In this document: positions 33,465-41,593 of the stretch, one piece after another
Layout: every line of letters starts with the position of its first letter
Numbering within the stretch: position 1 is the stretch's first letter
Origin: CAYWXK01 sp964462515
Lineage (GTDB): Bacteria; Planctomycetota; Phycisphaerae; Sedimentisphaerales; Anaerobacaceae
Assembly (NCBI GenBank): GCA_964462515.1
Contig: CAYWXK010000009.1
Span: 1-64,000 of the forward strand
Direction of reading: 5' to 3'
DNA: 64,000 nucleotides
Notes under the pieces: generated by a model
What the model saw: the letters and a program-made list of their open reading frames with translations, nothing else
What the model was told of the DNA's origin: nothing
The model's database searches: none
Translations under genes and position numbers: made by a program

Positions 33465-33546
33465 GACGCTCACCTGCGTGACACGGGCTTCCAGGACATT
33501 CGGCTGAGCTTCAGTCGAAGCCTTTGTCGAATCTGATGGTGAGCGG

Positions 33547-33604
33547 ACCTGTCTTGAGCGGCCTGTGGTGAGCAAGGTCGAACCAAGTCGAAAGAGCCGA
33601 AGGA
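33547..33604 (-). repeat. 58-bp dispersed repeat, copy 2 (inverted)
   Basis: A perfect reverse complement of 2276-2333, 31 kb away. It lies between the DUF2961 gene and the Clp N-domain gene, followed by the word gagaacacagagagaacag. Confidence 0.85.
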
Positions 33605-33649
33605 GAACACAGAGAGAACAGTATTTAGTTGAAAAAAATTGCGGGCCTG

Positions 33650-33681
33650 TTGAAAAAGTTGATTTTGTCTGCAAAAATAGG
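33650..33681 (+). repeat. direct repeat left of the Clp N-domain gene
   Basis: It starts ttgaaaaagttgattttg and ends tctgcaaaaatagg. It matches 34160-34191 in 30 of 32 positions, at an offset of exactly 510 bases. Confidence 0.85.
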
Positions 33682-33722
33682 TGGGTGGGTGTTGTTTTTC
33701 GCTTCTTTAAGGAGAGTTTGGT

Positions 33723-34163
33723 ATGTTTGAGAGATTCACAGATGAAGCACGTAAGGTTATGGCACTGGCTAACGAACAGGCGCAGCAATTCGGCTATGGA
33801 TACATAGATACAGAGCACATCTTGTCAGGCCTGCTTTATGCAGGTGATAGTACCGGCGCAGCTATCTTAAAAGACCTCGGCGTTAATATTGACAAACTGC
33901 TGGCCGAGGTGAAGCAGCTCCCCAAAAGCCGGGCCGATAAGGCCGGGATAGGAAAGCCGCCACGAAGCGAAGGGTCCATTAATGTTATCAAGTTCGCCAT
34001 CGAAGAGGCCAGAGCGCTTGAACATAATTACATTGGTTCGGAACATATCCTGCTGGGTCTGCTGCGAGAAACAGAAGGTATCGCAGCTAAGGTCCTTACA
34101 AATCTGGGAGTGAAGCTGGAGGACGTGCGGAAAAAGACGCGAGAGACGAGACACAAAACTTGA
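33723..34163 (+). CDS. stand-alone Clp N-terminal (R) domain protein
   Basis: At 146 residues this is a ClpC-type N-terminal domain without any AAA+ ATPase part. Two homologous repeats are visible: FTDEARKVMALANEQAQQFG...IDTEHILSGLL (about 4-38) and IKFAIEEARALEHNYIGSEHILLGLL (about 89-114). In ClpC this domain binds adaptors such as McsB or MecA and substrates. Alone it could act as an adaptor or inhibitor of a ClpCP protease, or be a truncated relic; the Walker motifs that should follow are missing. The gene is bracketed by nearly identical 32-bp direct repeats, and its stop codon lies within the right copy, which suggests that recombination shaped its end. It has a good ribosome binding site (ggagag at 33712-33717). 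Confidence 0.82.
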   Translation: MFERFTDEARKVMALANEQAQQFGYGYIDTEHILSGLLYAGDSTGAAILKDLGVNIDKLLAEVKQLPKSRADKAGIGKPPRSEGSINVIKFAIEEARALEHNYIGSEHILLGLLRETEGIAAKVLTNLGVKLEDVRKKTRETRHKT

Positions 34164-34191
34164 AAAAGTCGATTTCGTCTGCAAAAATAGG
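34160..34191 (+). repeat. direct repeat right of the Clp N-domain gene
   Basis: The second copy of 33650-33681, with two C-for-T changes. The stop codon of the Clp N-domain gene (34161-34163) lies inside it. From 34192 to 34491 there is no gene; the words cacagaagtcacagagaac (34301) and an AT-rich stretch are the only features. Confidence 0.8.
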
Positions 34192-34491
34192 ACGGTGAGA
34201 TAGTTTACTGAATGTTGGCATACAGAACAGATTTGCACCGAAAAAACGCGGAAAACTGTTGTGCGGATGGCTGCAAAAAGGGTAAAATAATAATCAGACA
34301 CAGAAGTCACAGAGAACACAAAAGAGGAAACAGTATTAGTGTGCGGTCGTTCATTTTTTCACCTATGTTATGAACTCCATAACCACTACAGACTTTATTT
34401 TACACTTTTTTTACTTGAGACTAAACAGACTAAACTTAATGATTAGTAATGTGCTGTGAAACGATGCCTAAATTCCCTGCGAGGAAAGCTT

Positions 34492-35343
34492 ATGAGGAAT
34501 ATAGTACTTATTAGTATGATCGCCTTATGTGGCTGTAAAAAATCATCACCTGGGATATCTGACATTGCCCTGAATCAGGGTCTTGAGATAGGCTGTTCAC
34601 TGATAATTGGTCAAATTCAAGGAGTTGATAAAACCAGAAATTCAACAGACGGGAGAACACCCTTTTACTCATACCGCGCAAAAGTACTGAAATGTATTAT
34701 AGATGGTGATTTGAACCCATCGGAGATTGAAGGCCGAACTTTACCATTGTTTGCTGGTGCATCCTACGACGACTCGCTAGCGCAGGGAAGAAGTTATATA
34801 ATGTTCATATGTAAAGACCTCACTTACGAATACTGCTGGTGTTGCAGAGACGACATTATCGATGTTTCAGGTCATACTGATAAAACGATAGTACGTAAGT
34901 TAGCTGGCAGAGCACAAGAGATATATAAACAAACAGCTATTTGCAGATTACGTAGCGAGGCAATTGATCCTAATGCTGCGCTATCAACGCTGCCCGCCTG
35001 GCTTAGCCAAACTTGCTTAAATTTCCAAGCACACCCAGAAAATCGAAATCAATTCTCAAAAGAAATAGCAAAGTCATTGCTTGGGTCACATATAGACAAT
35101 AGTAAACCTTTTCTGTCCTACCGCACATATACACCCCCAGAGATACGATTAACGAAAAGTCAGGTGATTCGGTTACTGGGGCAACCATCCGTTAAGATAG
35201 GTTGGTCATATTACTACTCGTGTGGAAAGGATAACCAGTCTGAAGAGGGTGAATACCCATACGGTGTGCTGGTCGTGACATTCGACAAATCCTCAAACGT
35301 GACCAAATTAGTGTATGACCACATGAGAAATGCTTTAAAATGA
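34492..35343 (+). CDS. hypothetical lipoprotein
   Basis: A protein of 283 residues with the lipobox ISMIALCGC (Cys at about 14 or 16). The ATG at 34492 is chosen over the upstream GTG at 34456 because gaggaa (34481-34486) lies five bases before it and the signal then starts properly. The middle contains six or seven Cys (ICKDLTYEYCWCCRDD), which could make disulfides or bind metal. The C-terminal 60 residues (LTKSQVIRLLGQPSVKIG, then VLVVTFDKSSNVTKL) look like the SmpA/BamE-type small domain, in which such segments help outer membrane protein assembly. I do not recognise the whole. Codon use is AT-rich relative to the neighbours. Confidence 0.65.
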   Translation: MRNIVLISMIALCGCKKSSPGISDIALNQGLEIGCSLIIGQIQGVDKTRNSTDGRTPFYSYRAKVLKCIIDGDLNPSEIEGRTLPLFAGASYDDSLAQGRSYIMFICKDLTYEYCWCCRDDIIDVSGHTDKTIVRKLAGRAQEIYKQTAICRLRSEAIDPNAALSTLPAWLSQTCLNFQAHPENRNQFSKEIAKSLLGSHIDNSKPFLSYRTYTPPEIRLTKSQVIRLLGQPSVKIGWSYYYSCGKDNQSEEGEYPYGVLVVTFDKSSNVTKLVYDHMRNALK

Positions 35344-35476
35344 GAGCGGTACTGATCCAATATCAGGTGCGGATTATGTCTGCGATTTTCATCCGCCTTT
35401 GCAAAAGAGAGTATGCTTCGGTGAGGTAAAAAAATTCGACTTACCAATTCAATCTAACTGATCTTTACAAGTCTGG

Positions 35477-35496
35477 ATTCCCGCCTACGCGGGAAT
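35477..35496. repeat. REP-like palindrome
   Basis: Attcccgc (35477-35484) and gcgggaat (35489-35496) flank the loop ctac. This 20-base palindrome is of the kind dispersed in many bacterial genomes. It lies between the convergent lipoprotein gene and the end of the ATPase operon and could stabilise or end either transcript. Confidence 0.7.
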
Positions 35497-35598
35497 GACA
35501 GGGTGGTTATTTTTCTATCCGTGTTAATCCGCAAAATCAGTGGTTAATTTTTTATCTCAGTGTCTCTCGGTGTTCTCTGTGGCTTTGAAAAATCTGGA

Positions 35599-36216
35599 TT
35601 ATGCGCGGATTATGTCTGCGATTTTCATAAGGCGAGTGGTGTTGTCACGCTCTGCTTCGGCTAATTTGTCGTAAATGAATCTTATCGTTTCGTGTAATTC
35701 CGGAATAACAACGTGCTCCAAGACGTTGACACGCCTGCGGGTCATCTGAAGCTCGACAGCCAATAGATGTGCCTGCTTTTCCTTTTCGGCAAGCTCGACC
35801 AAGTCGTCAAAGGCCCGTTCGAGGGCCAATAACGCCACATCCAGCTCGGCAGAGGTGGTTGCAAAGCCATAGCAGATGATGTCGCCGGAGATTTCTTTAA
35901 GTAAATGCGGCACTTTTACGTTCATTACTTTTGCGAACTTGATTGCAAGAGAGAATTTTTTTGTGGGGACTTCGAGGGCGGCTTTTATGTCCTCCGGCTC
36001 CATTGTAGCGCGTGCAAGCATAAACCGCCGGCAGGTTTCGAGAAGCTCGGCCTCGACCTTTTGGCGGAGCGGCTGGATTTGCCTGGCGATTTTAATCAAC
36101 TGGCGGCTAATCTCATCCCGCTTTTCTTTGAGCAGACGGTGGCCCCTTACAGCGAGAGTAACTCGCCTGCGTAATCGCAACAGCTCCATTCGTGTAGCAT
36201 TAACAGTCGCAAGCAT
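35599..36216 (-). CDS. ntpD: V/A-type ATPase subunit D
   Basis: Subunit D is the central rotor shaft of V1/A1. The protein of 205 residues matches the family: ATRMELLRLRRRVTLAVRGHRLLKEKRD at the start (about 7-34) and QMTRRRVNVLEHVVIPELHETIRFI near 157-181, both long helices forming the coiled coil. The length is normal. It is the last gene of the ATPase operon but is separated from subunit B by an inserted four-helix-bundle gene and two repeat copies (36226-36705). Its start lies beside the AT-rich repeat, and there is no strong ribosome binding site. Confidence 0.93.
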   Translation of the reverse strand: MLATVNATRMELLRLRRRVTLAVRGHRLLKEKRDEISRQLIKIARQIQPLRQKVEAELLETCRRFMLARATMEPEDIKAALEVPTKKFSLAIKFAKVMNVKVPHLLKEISGDIICYGFATTSAELDVALLALERAFDDLVELAEKEKQAHLLAVELQMTRRRVNVLEHVVIPELHETIRFIYDKLAEAERDNTTRLMKIADIIRA

Positions 36217-36225
36217 AATTTTTAT

Positions 36226-36290
36226 AAATCCTAAACTCGAATATAGAAACCCGAAACAAATTCAAAATTCAAATACCAAATGCTTAAAAC
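36226..36290. repeat. aaattcgaaac repeat, left flank of the four-helix gene
   Basis: The plus strand contains aatcctaaactcgaatat, cgaaacaaattcaaaattc and aaataccaaatgc. It lies in inverted orientation to the copy at 36631-36700; together they flank the four-helix-bundle gene. Confidence 0.75.
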
Positions 36291-36291
36291 T

Positions 36292-36657
36292 TTATTCGCT
36301 CTTACGCAAAATTGAACCGAAAATGTTTGTAAGCTCCGCAGATTCCTTTTCCAAATCGCTGCGCTCACGCTCCAACTCCGCGTCCTCTTGAGTATCTATC
36401 AGTCTCAGCCAATATCGACTTTCCTTGGCCTCTTTGCGACATATTTTAATCCTCATCATGAAGTCTTTCTTGCTTATCGCCTCGTTCGCCTCAATATAGT
36501 TAGCACCGACAGAGCCGGACGCTTTGATAACCTGTTTCCCATCTTCGATATTTGCCGTGGTTTTAGGTAACTTCTTTACAAATGCCCTAACAGCTTTCGC
36601 AAATGCAAGCGTTCGGTCTTCCAAGTCATATTGTTTTGAATTTTGTGCTTTAGTCAT
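36292..36657 (-). CDS. four-helix bundle protein (S23/IVP-Avd family)
   Basis: The protein of 121 residues has the pattern of the 23S rRNA intervening-sequence protein family (PF05635): YDLEDRTLAFAKAVRAFVKKL (about 10-30), QVIKASGSVGANYIEANEA (about 42-60) and DFMMRIKICRKEAKESRYWLRL (about 65-86), then a last helix. Relatives include proteins encoded in intervening sequences of 23S rRNA genes and the Avd accessory factor of diversity-generating retroelements; no reverse transcriptase is near. The gene interrupts a V-ATPase operon whose order is otherwise intact. Its ATG lies inside a copy of the aaattcgaaac repeat, and an inverted copy lies just after its stop, so gene and repeats look like one inserted unit. 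Its function here is unknown. Confidence 0.85.
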   Translation of the reverse strand: MTKAQNSKQYDLEDRTLAFAKAVRAFVKKLPKTTANIEDGKQVIKASGSVGANYIEANEAISKKDFMMRIKICRKEAKESRYWLRLIDTQEDAELERERSDLEKESAELTNIFGSILRKSE

Positions 36658-36700
36658 TTGTATTTGTTTCGAATTTCGTGCTTCGGATTTCGAATTTTTG
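36631..36700. repeat. aaattcgaaac repeat, right flank, holding the four-helix start codon
   Basis: The plus strand reads ttgttttgaattttgtgc, then catttgtatttgtttcg and aatttcgtgcttcggatttc. The cat at 36655-36657 is the start codon of the minus-strand four-helix gene, so the repeat supplies its 5' end and leader. Confidence 0.75.
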
Positions 36701-36710
36701 CACCTATGCT

Positions 36711-38111
36711 TTACACTTCGCGTTCTTTCCTGCGGAATTTCGGCATATACTTCTGTATCAATTTGACATCAATGCGCTTCAGCTCGGCATTTTCAAACAT
36801 ACTCAATAATTCCCAGCCAAGGTCAAGAGTCGTTTCGACGGAGCGGTTCTCATAATAATCCTGAGTTACATAGCGGGCCTCAAATTTCTCGGCAAACGAC
36901 ATATATTTTTTGTCATCATCCGATAGGGCGGCTTCGCCCATAATCGCTGCAAGCTCCTGTGCTTCCTTGCCGCGTGCATAAGCGGCATACAATTGATTGT
37001 AAAGGTCGGCGTGGTCTTCGCGGGTTTTGCCCTCGCCGATGCCTTTGTCTTTGAGCCGCGAAAGGCTCGGCAGGACATCGACAGGCGGCGATATCGCCTT
37101 TCGATGAAGCGGACGCGACAGAATTATCTGGCCTTCGGTAATGTATCCGGTCAGGTCCGGCACAGGATGCGTCTTGTCGTCTTCGGGCATCGTCAATACC
37201 GGCACCATCGTAATTGAGCCTTTTTTGTCCTTGATTCGCCCCGCCCTCTCATAAACGGTTGCAAGGTCGGTGTAGAGATACCCGGGGTAGCCTCGTCTGC
37301 CGGGCACCTCCTTTCTGGCAGCGCTGATTTCCCGAAGTGCCTCGCAGTAATTGGTCATATCATTCAGGATTACCAAAACGTGCATATCTAATTCAAACGC
37401 CAGGTACTCGGCGGCGGTGAGGGCGAACCGTGGGGTGGCGATTCGCTCTATCGCGGGGTCGTTGGCGAGATTAATAAACATAACCGCACGCTCAATGGCA
37501 CCGGTCTGATAAAGGTCGTCGATAAAGAACTGTGCCGACTCAAACGTAATTCCCATCGCTGCAAAGACGACCGCAAACTCCTCGCCTTTGCCTAACACCG
37601 TTGCCTGTCGGGCAAGCTGGGCGGTCAACTGGTCGTGCGGAAGGCCGGCACCGGAGAATATCGGCAGCTTCTGGCCCCGCACAAGCGGATTGAGGCCATC
37701 GATTGTGGAGATTCCGGTCTGTATAAATTCGTTGGGGTAATCACGGGCATAAGGATTGATGGGTTGGCCGTTGATGTCAAGGCGTTTGACAGGGATGATT
37801 TCGGGGCCATCGTCCTTGGGGATTCCCAAGCCGGTGAAAACCCTGCCTAAAATCTCAGGCGTGACAGCTAATTCCAGAGGCCTTGCCAGAAAGCGGACGG
37901 TGCTGGTATTGACGTCGATGCCGCGTGTGCCTTCAAAGACCTGGACGAGTGCTTTATCGTTCTCGACCTGGAGGATTTGGCCGTGACGTATCGAGCCGTC
38001 GCCAAGCTCGATTTCGACAATATGGCCGTATTTGGCCCGGTCAACCATCTCCACCAGCATTAAAGGACCTGAGATATTTGTAACCGTTTGATACTCTTTT
38101 GTAGCTAACAT
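36711..38111 (-). CDS. ntpB: V/A-type ATPase subunit B
   Basis: Subunit B is the non-catalytic nucleotide-binding subunit of the V1/A1 hexamer. At 466 residues it has normal length. The Walker A-like loop is replaced by FSGAGLPHD (about 151-159), as in all B subunits; ATPRFALTAAEYLAFELDMHVLVIL and DMTNYCEALREISAARKEVPGRRGYPGYLYTDL are characteristic. The start ATG has aggagt seven bases upstream. It lies 137 bases after subunit A, a gap filled mostly by a repeat copy (38155-38221), and 53 bases before the inserted four-helix gene. Confidence 0.96.
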   Translation of the reverse strand: MLATKEYQTVTNISGPLMLVEMVDRAKYGHIVEIELGDGSIRHGQILQVENDKALVQVFEGTRGIDVNTSTVRFLARPLELAVTPEILGRVFTGLGIPKDDGPEIIPVKRLDINGQPINPYARDYPNEFIQTGISTIDGLNPLVRGQKLPIFSGAGLPHDQLTAQLARQATVLGKGEEFAVVFAAMGITFESAQFFIDDLYQTGAIERAVMFINLANDPAIERIATPRFALTAAEYLAFELDMHVLVILNDMTNYCEALREISAARKEVPGRRGYPGYLYTDLATVYERAGRIKDKKGSITMVPVLTMPEDDKTHPVPDLTGYITEGQIILSRPLHRKAISPPVDVLPSLSRLKDKGIGEGKTREDHADLYNQLYAAYARGKEAQELAAIMGEAALSDDDKKYMSFAEKFEARYVTQDYYENRSVETTLDLGWELLSMFENAELKRIDVKLIQKYMPKFRRKEREV

Positions 38112-38154
38112 TTAAGACTCCTACTTTAGTATCTGGTATCTTGTGGTTCGTATC

Positions 38155-38221
38155 TCGTAAAAATCCGAAATCCGAAACTCGAAATCCGAAACAAATTCAA
38201 ATGGCAGAAATTCAAAACTCC
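38155..38221. repeat. aaattcgaaac repeat between subunits A and B
   Basis: The plus strand reads aaatccgaaatccgaaactc, then cgaaacaaattcaaatgg and aattcaaaactc. It is oriented like the copies at 36226 and 41509. Confidence 0.75.
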
Positions 38222-38248
38222 AAACGGCCGTCTTTTTCGTCATTTTCG

Positions 38249-40027
38249 CTACACCTTATCAGCAACCCTCAATTGCTTCATTTGCTCATCAATTTTCTGC
38301 CGAATTGCGGCAAATTTGGCAATATCGGATTCCGGAATATACTTTGCTCTGGCGATTTCTTCTCGCACAGGCAGCTTGAATATATCAGCAGTCTCGACAC
38401 CAGCCTCAATAGCAGCGGATGATTGCTTATGAAAATGCAAAATGGTCCTGAGCATTTCATACTGCTTTGCCATCGAGGTATAAGTATCGACATTATGAAA
38501 GGCGTTCTGATGCAAAAAGTCCTCGCGGATAGACCTTGCTGTCTCAATCGCCAGCCTGTCTGTCGGCGACAAGGCTTCTGCACCAACCAGCCGAACGATT
38601 TCAAGAAGCTCGGCCTCCTGCTCCAACAGCCCCATCGCCACAGTAGCCAATTGCTCCATCTGCTGTCCCTGGTCTTTATCTGTGAAGCATTCCTTGAGAT
38701 ATTGCTTATAGAAGGAGTACGAAGTTAACCAATCAATTGCCGGGAAATGCCTTTGATAGGCAAGCTCACCTTTGAGCGACCAGAATACTTTGACCACGTG
38801 CAGCGTTGCCTGCACGACAGAATCAGACAGGTCGCCGCCTGGCGGGCTGACCGCGCCGATAATTGATAAATTCCCTTCCCGCTCTGGATTGCCGAAGCAC
38901 TGCACGCGGCCGGCCCTTTCATAAAATGCGGCAATCCTTGCTGCCAGATACGCAGGGTAACCTTCTTCAGCGGGCATCTCTTCGAGGCGGGTCGATATTT
39001 CCCGCATCGCTTCGGCCCAACGGCTGGTGCTATCGGCCATCAATGCTACGACGTAACCCATATCGCGGAAATATTCGGCAATGGTAATGCCCGTATAGAC
39101 TGAGGCTTCCCTGGCGGCGACAGGCATATTGGAGGTGTTTGCAATCAGGACCGAGCGCCTCATCAGCGGCTCGCCGGTGCGTGGGTCCTTCAGTTCCGGG
39201 AATTCCATCAAGACATCGGTCATCTCGTTGCCGCGTTCGCCGCAGCCGACATAAACGACAATATCCGCATCGACCCACTTGGACAATTGATGCTGGACGA
39301 CGGTTTTTCCTGAGCCGAACGGCCCCGGCACACAGGCGGTTCCTCCTTTGGCGATTGGAAAGAAGGCGTCAATAACCCGCTGACCTGTAACAAGGATTTT
39401 ATTCGGCGCCAGCCGTTTTTTTGTCTGCCTGGAAATCCGGACAGGCCAGTTTTGCATAAGCTTTAATTCCGTCTGCGTGCCATCCTGGGCAGCGCAAACG
39501 GCAATAGTTTGCTCAACTGTGTAATCGCCTTGGGCAATTTTGCGTATCGTGCCTTCCACGCCGGACGGCACCATAATTTTGTGGAGAACAACCGGTGTTT
39601 CCTGGACCTCGCCGAGGATATCGCCGGGACAGACCTTTGTGCCTTCAGAAACTGTTGGTTTGAAGTGCCATTTCTTATCTCTATTGAGGCCCGGAAGGGT
39701 ACTGCCCCTGCTCATAAAATTGCCGTCGAGCTTTACTAACCAGTTTAGCGGCCTCTGGATGCCATCATAAATACTTTCAATCAGGCCGGGTCCTAATTCA
39801 ACGCTCAAAGGCGCGCGGGTATCGACCACCGGCTCGCCGGGGCCGACACCAGTGGTCTCCTCATACACCTGGATTGAGGCCAAATCGCCGTGCAGCTCGA
39901 CTATTTCACCTATCAGGTTCAGTTCGCCTACGCGGACAACATCATACATTCGCGAACCGGCCATACCTTCTGCAACAACAACGGGACCTGCAACCTTGAC
40001 GATCCTGCCTTCTCGTGTTTCAGTCAT
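38249..40027 (-). CDS. ntpA: V/A-type ATPase catalytic subunit A
   Basis: The catalytic subunit of the rotary ATPase. The protein of 592 residues contains the P-loop GPFGSGKTV (about 230-238), the non-homologous A-subunit insert (about 115-180), VYVGCGERGNEM and MADSTSRWAEAMREISTRLEEMP. ATG 40027 is preferred, as aagg lies eight bases upstream; a GTG two codons earlier (40033) is also open. The order and spacing match the rest of the operon. The enzyme couples ATP hydrolysis or synthesis to ion movement; the ion is indicated by subunit K. Confidence 0.97.
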   Translation of the reverse strand: MTETREGRIVKVAGPVVVAEGMAGSRMYDVVRVGELNLIGEIVELHGDLASIQVYEETTGVGPGEPVVDTRAPLSVELGPGLIESIYDGIQRPLNWLVKLDGNFMSRGSTLPGLNRDKKWHFKPTVSEGTKVCPGDILGEVQETPVVLHKIMVPSGVEGTIRKIAQGDYTVEQTIAVCAAQDGTQTELKLMQNWPVRISRQTKKRLAPNKILVTGQRVIDAFFPIAKGGTACVPGPFGSGKTVVQHQLSKWVDADIVVYVGCGERGNEMTDVLMEFPELKDPRTGEPLMRRSVLIANTSNMPVAAREASVYTGITIAEYFRDMGYVVALMADSTSRWAEAMREISTRLEEMPAEEGYPAYLAARIAAFYERAGRVQCFGNPEREGNLSIIGAVSPPGGDLSDSVVQATLHVVKVFWSLKGELAYQRHFPAIDWLTSYSFYKQYLKECFTDKDQGQQMEQLATVAMGLLEQEAELLEIVRLVGAEALSPTDRLAIETARSIREDFLHQNAFHNVDTYTSMAKQYEMLRTILHFHKQSSAAIEAGVETADIFKLPVREEIARAKYIPESDIAKFAAIRQKIDEQMKQLRVADKV

Positions 40028-40105
40028 TACCACAACCTTTCATATAAAGTAACTGCGTAGATGAGATAATGCGTTTATGTGTTACCTCATCCCCTCATTC
40101 ACTCA

Positions 40106-40423
40106 TCAACGTAAAATATTTATGCCTGTTGCCATTTTAAGAACCTTGCCCAGCTCTTTTGTTGCAAAACCTTCCGATTCGGTGGTGAACGGCACAACGA
40201 CGATGCAGGGGGTCGGGGTATTCTCGAAATCCGCGAAGACTGCTTCAACGACAGGCGCAATATTCTCGGCAACGACCACAAGGACGTATTTATCACTGAC
40301 AATTTTACGGGCCGCTTCAATCATTTGCTCTTTTGTGTGGCCTACAGGGTAGGTGTCCACGCCAAGAGCCGAAAACGGCATCACAAAATCTGCATTGCCT
40401 AAAACTGCTACTTTGCCTTCCAT
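40106..40423 (-). CDS. ntpG: V/A-type ATPase subunit F (NtpG type)
   Basis: This protein of 105 residues is the small alpha/beta subunit that sits on the central shaft with subunit D. The pattern GKVAVLGNADFVMPFSALGVD, followed by KYVLVVVAENIAPVVEAVF and TPCIVVVPF, is typical, and the length is normal. It lies between subunits C and A, the position of ntpG in the Enterococcus hirae operon. The gap to subunit C is 36 bases and contains the word cgctcgtcgctcgt, also seen near 14000. Confidence 0.92.
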   Translation of the reverse strand: MEGKVAVLGNADFVMPFSALGVDTYPVGHTKEQMIEAARKIVSDKYVLVVVAENIAPVVEAVFADFENTPTPCIVVVPFTTESEGFATKELGKVLKMATGINILR

Positions 40424-40459
40424 AATTAGTCGCTCGTCGCTCGTGTCCCGTGCTCCATG

Positions 40460-41509
40460 TTACGAAATACGGTCTAAAATAAGTTTTGTGTCCAAGTGGT
40501 TTTTCTTGGCGGTCAGAATCAGCCGAACGGCGCGGATTTCATTTTCCTTCATTAAAAAATAAGCGATAATCGGCTGAGGCCCGGTAACAATCTGGATAGT
40601 TGATTTTAGAAACTCTGTTAAATGCTCATCACACTGCTGCTCAAGTTTTAGAAAAGATTTGTTCGATGCCAGGTAGTTAGCGCCTATCTCAACGACACGG
40701 CAGTAAGGCGTTACAAAAAATAACGGCCCAAGCGATTCATAGCCGACAGCCAGGCCGTGTTCGAGCCGTTCAATTGCGATATATCCGCCCTTCAACAAAA
40801 CCTTATCGAGGCTAAATTCCGGCTGTGCCTGATTGAATTTTAGTCGAAGCATCGTGCGAATATTAGTCAAATCGACCTGTATCCTGAAAAGCCCGAGCAG
40901 GAAGATATTTTTTAATTTTTGGGCCATTCTCAAATTGAATTCAGCCTGGAAACTATCAATTGCGGAGTCGATTTGTCGGATATCCTTAGTTTGATAGTAA
41001 GCCAGGACTGCCTGTTCTGCCGCCTGTTGCATATAGTCGGGAAGAATGCCGTAATTTTCCTGCTCAAATGCCTCTTTCAGTTGTTGCGGCGTGACATTGC
41101 CATCGCTATTATAGTCGGTCCCCGGCGGTTTTTTTGCCAGCATCCGCCTGATTGCCAGCCGCAGATTTGCAAAGTCGTCTCGTGCTCTGAAAAGTTTTGT
41201 GATTTGTTTATCAATCATTAGCTCGCCAAACAGCTCTCTCAGCGCAACTCTTCGGTGATGCAATATAGATTCAGCCTCTGCGAAGCGGTCTTTAATGGGC
41301 GGGAGGGCGTATTCACTTGCGCTTAGAAAATCGGCGGCCTGCTCAAAGGTTTCGGCGTTGGTCATATCCAGAAGAGTAGCTTTACTTAACATATGCGTTT
41401 CAAGCATCCGAACTTGAGCGGTCTGCCAGAGGTATCGCCAGTCGTCCGTGCCGACAGGCGGATACATATAAAAATCGAGGGTAGCTTGTTTAGATTCTGT
41501 ATTTTGCAT
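40460..41509 (-). CDS. ntpC: V/A-type ATPase subunit C (d/AC39 family)
   Basis: Subunit C connects the central shaft to the membrane rotor ring. The protein of 349 residues consists of helices as in the family, with YLWQTAQVRMLETHMLSK, RDDFANLRLAIRRML, VDLTNIRTMLRLKF (about 213-226) and VEIGANYLASNKSFLKLEQQCDEHL. Length is normal. The start codon directly abuts a repeat copy (41509-41592), so the leader and ribosome binding site are made of repeat DNA and no good Shine-Dalgarno sequence is seen. Confidence 0.93.
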   Translation of the reverse strand: MQNTESKQATLDFYMYPPVGTDDWRYLWQTAQVRMLETHMLSKATLLDMTNAETFEQAADFLSASEYALPPIKDRFAEAESILHHRRVALRELFGELMIDKQITKLFRARDDFANLRLAIRRMLAKKPPGTDYNSDGNVTPQQLKEAFEQENYGILPDYMQQAAEQAVLAYYQTKDIRQIDSAIDSFQAEFNLRMAQKLKNIFLLGLFRIQVDLTNIRTMLRLKFNQAQPEFSLDKVLLKGGYIAIERLEHGLAVGYESLGPLFFVTPYCRVVEIGANYLASNKSFLKLEQQCDEHLTEFLKSTIQIVTGPQPIIAYFLMKENEIRAVRLILTAKKNHLDTKLILDRIS

Positions 41510-41592
41510 AAATCCGAAATTCGAACCCTTCGACTCTGCTCAGGACAAGTATCGAAATCCGAAACAAATTCAAATGACAAAAATCCAAAACT
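41509..41592. repeat. nested repeats between subunits E and C
   Basis: A copy of the aaattcgaaac family (aatccgaaattcgaac ... gaaatccgaaacaaattc, then aaatgacaaaaatccaaaac) is split by cccttcgactctgctcagga (about 41526-41549), a member of the ttcgact family. One repeat has inserted into another, or the two recombined. Confidence 0.7.
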
Positions 41593-41593
41593 T

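Noticed and set aside
36292..36657. Four-helix protein as the Avd factor of a diversity-generating retroelement
   Set aside because: No reverse transcriptase and no template/variable repeat pair were seen in the window.
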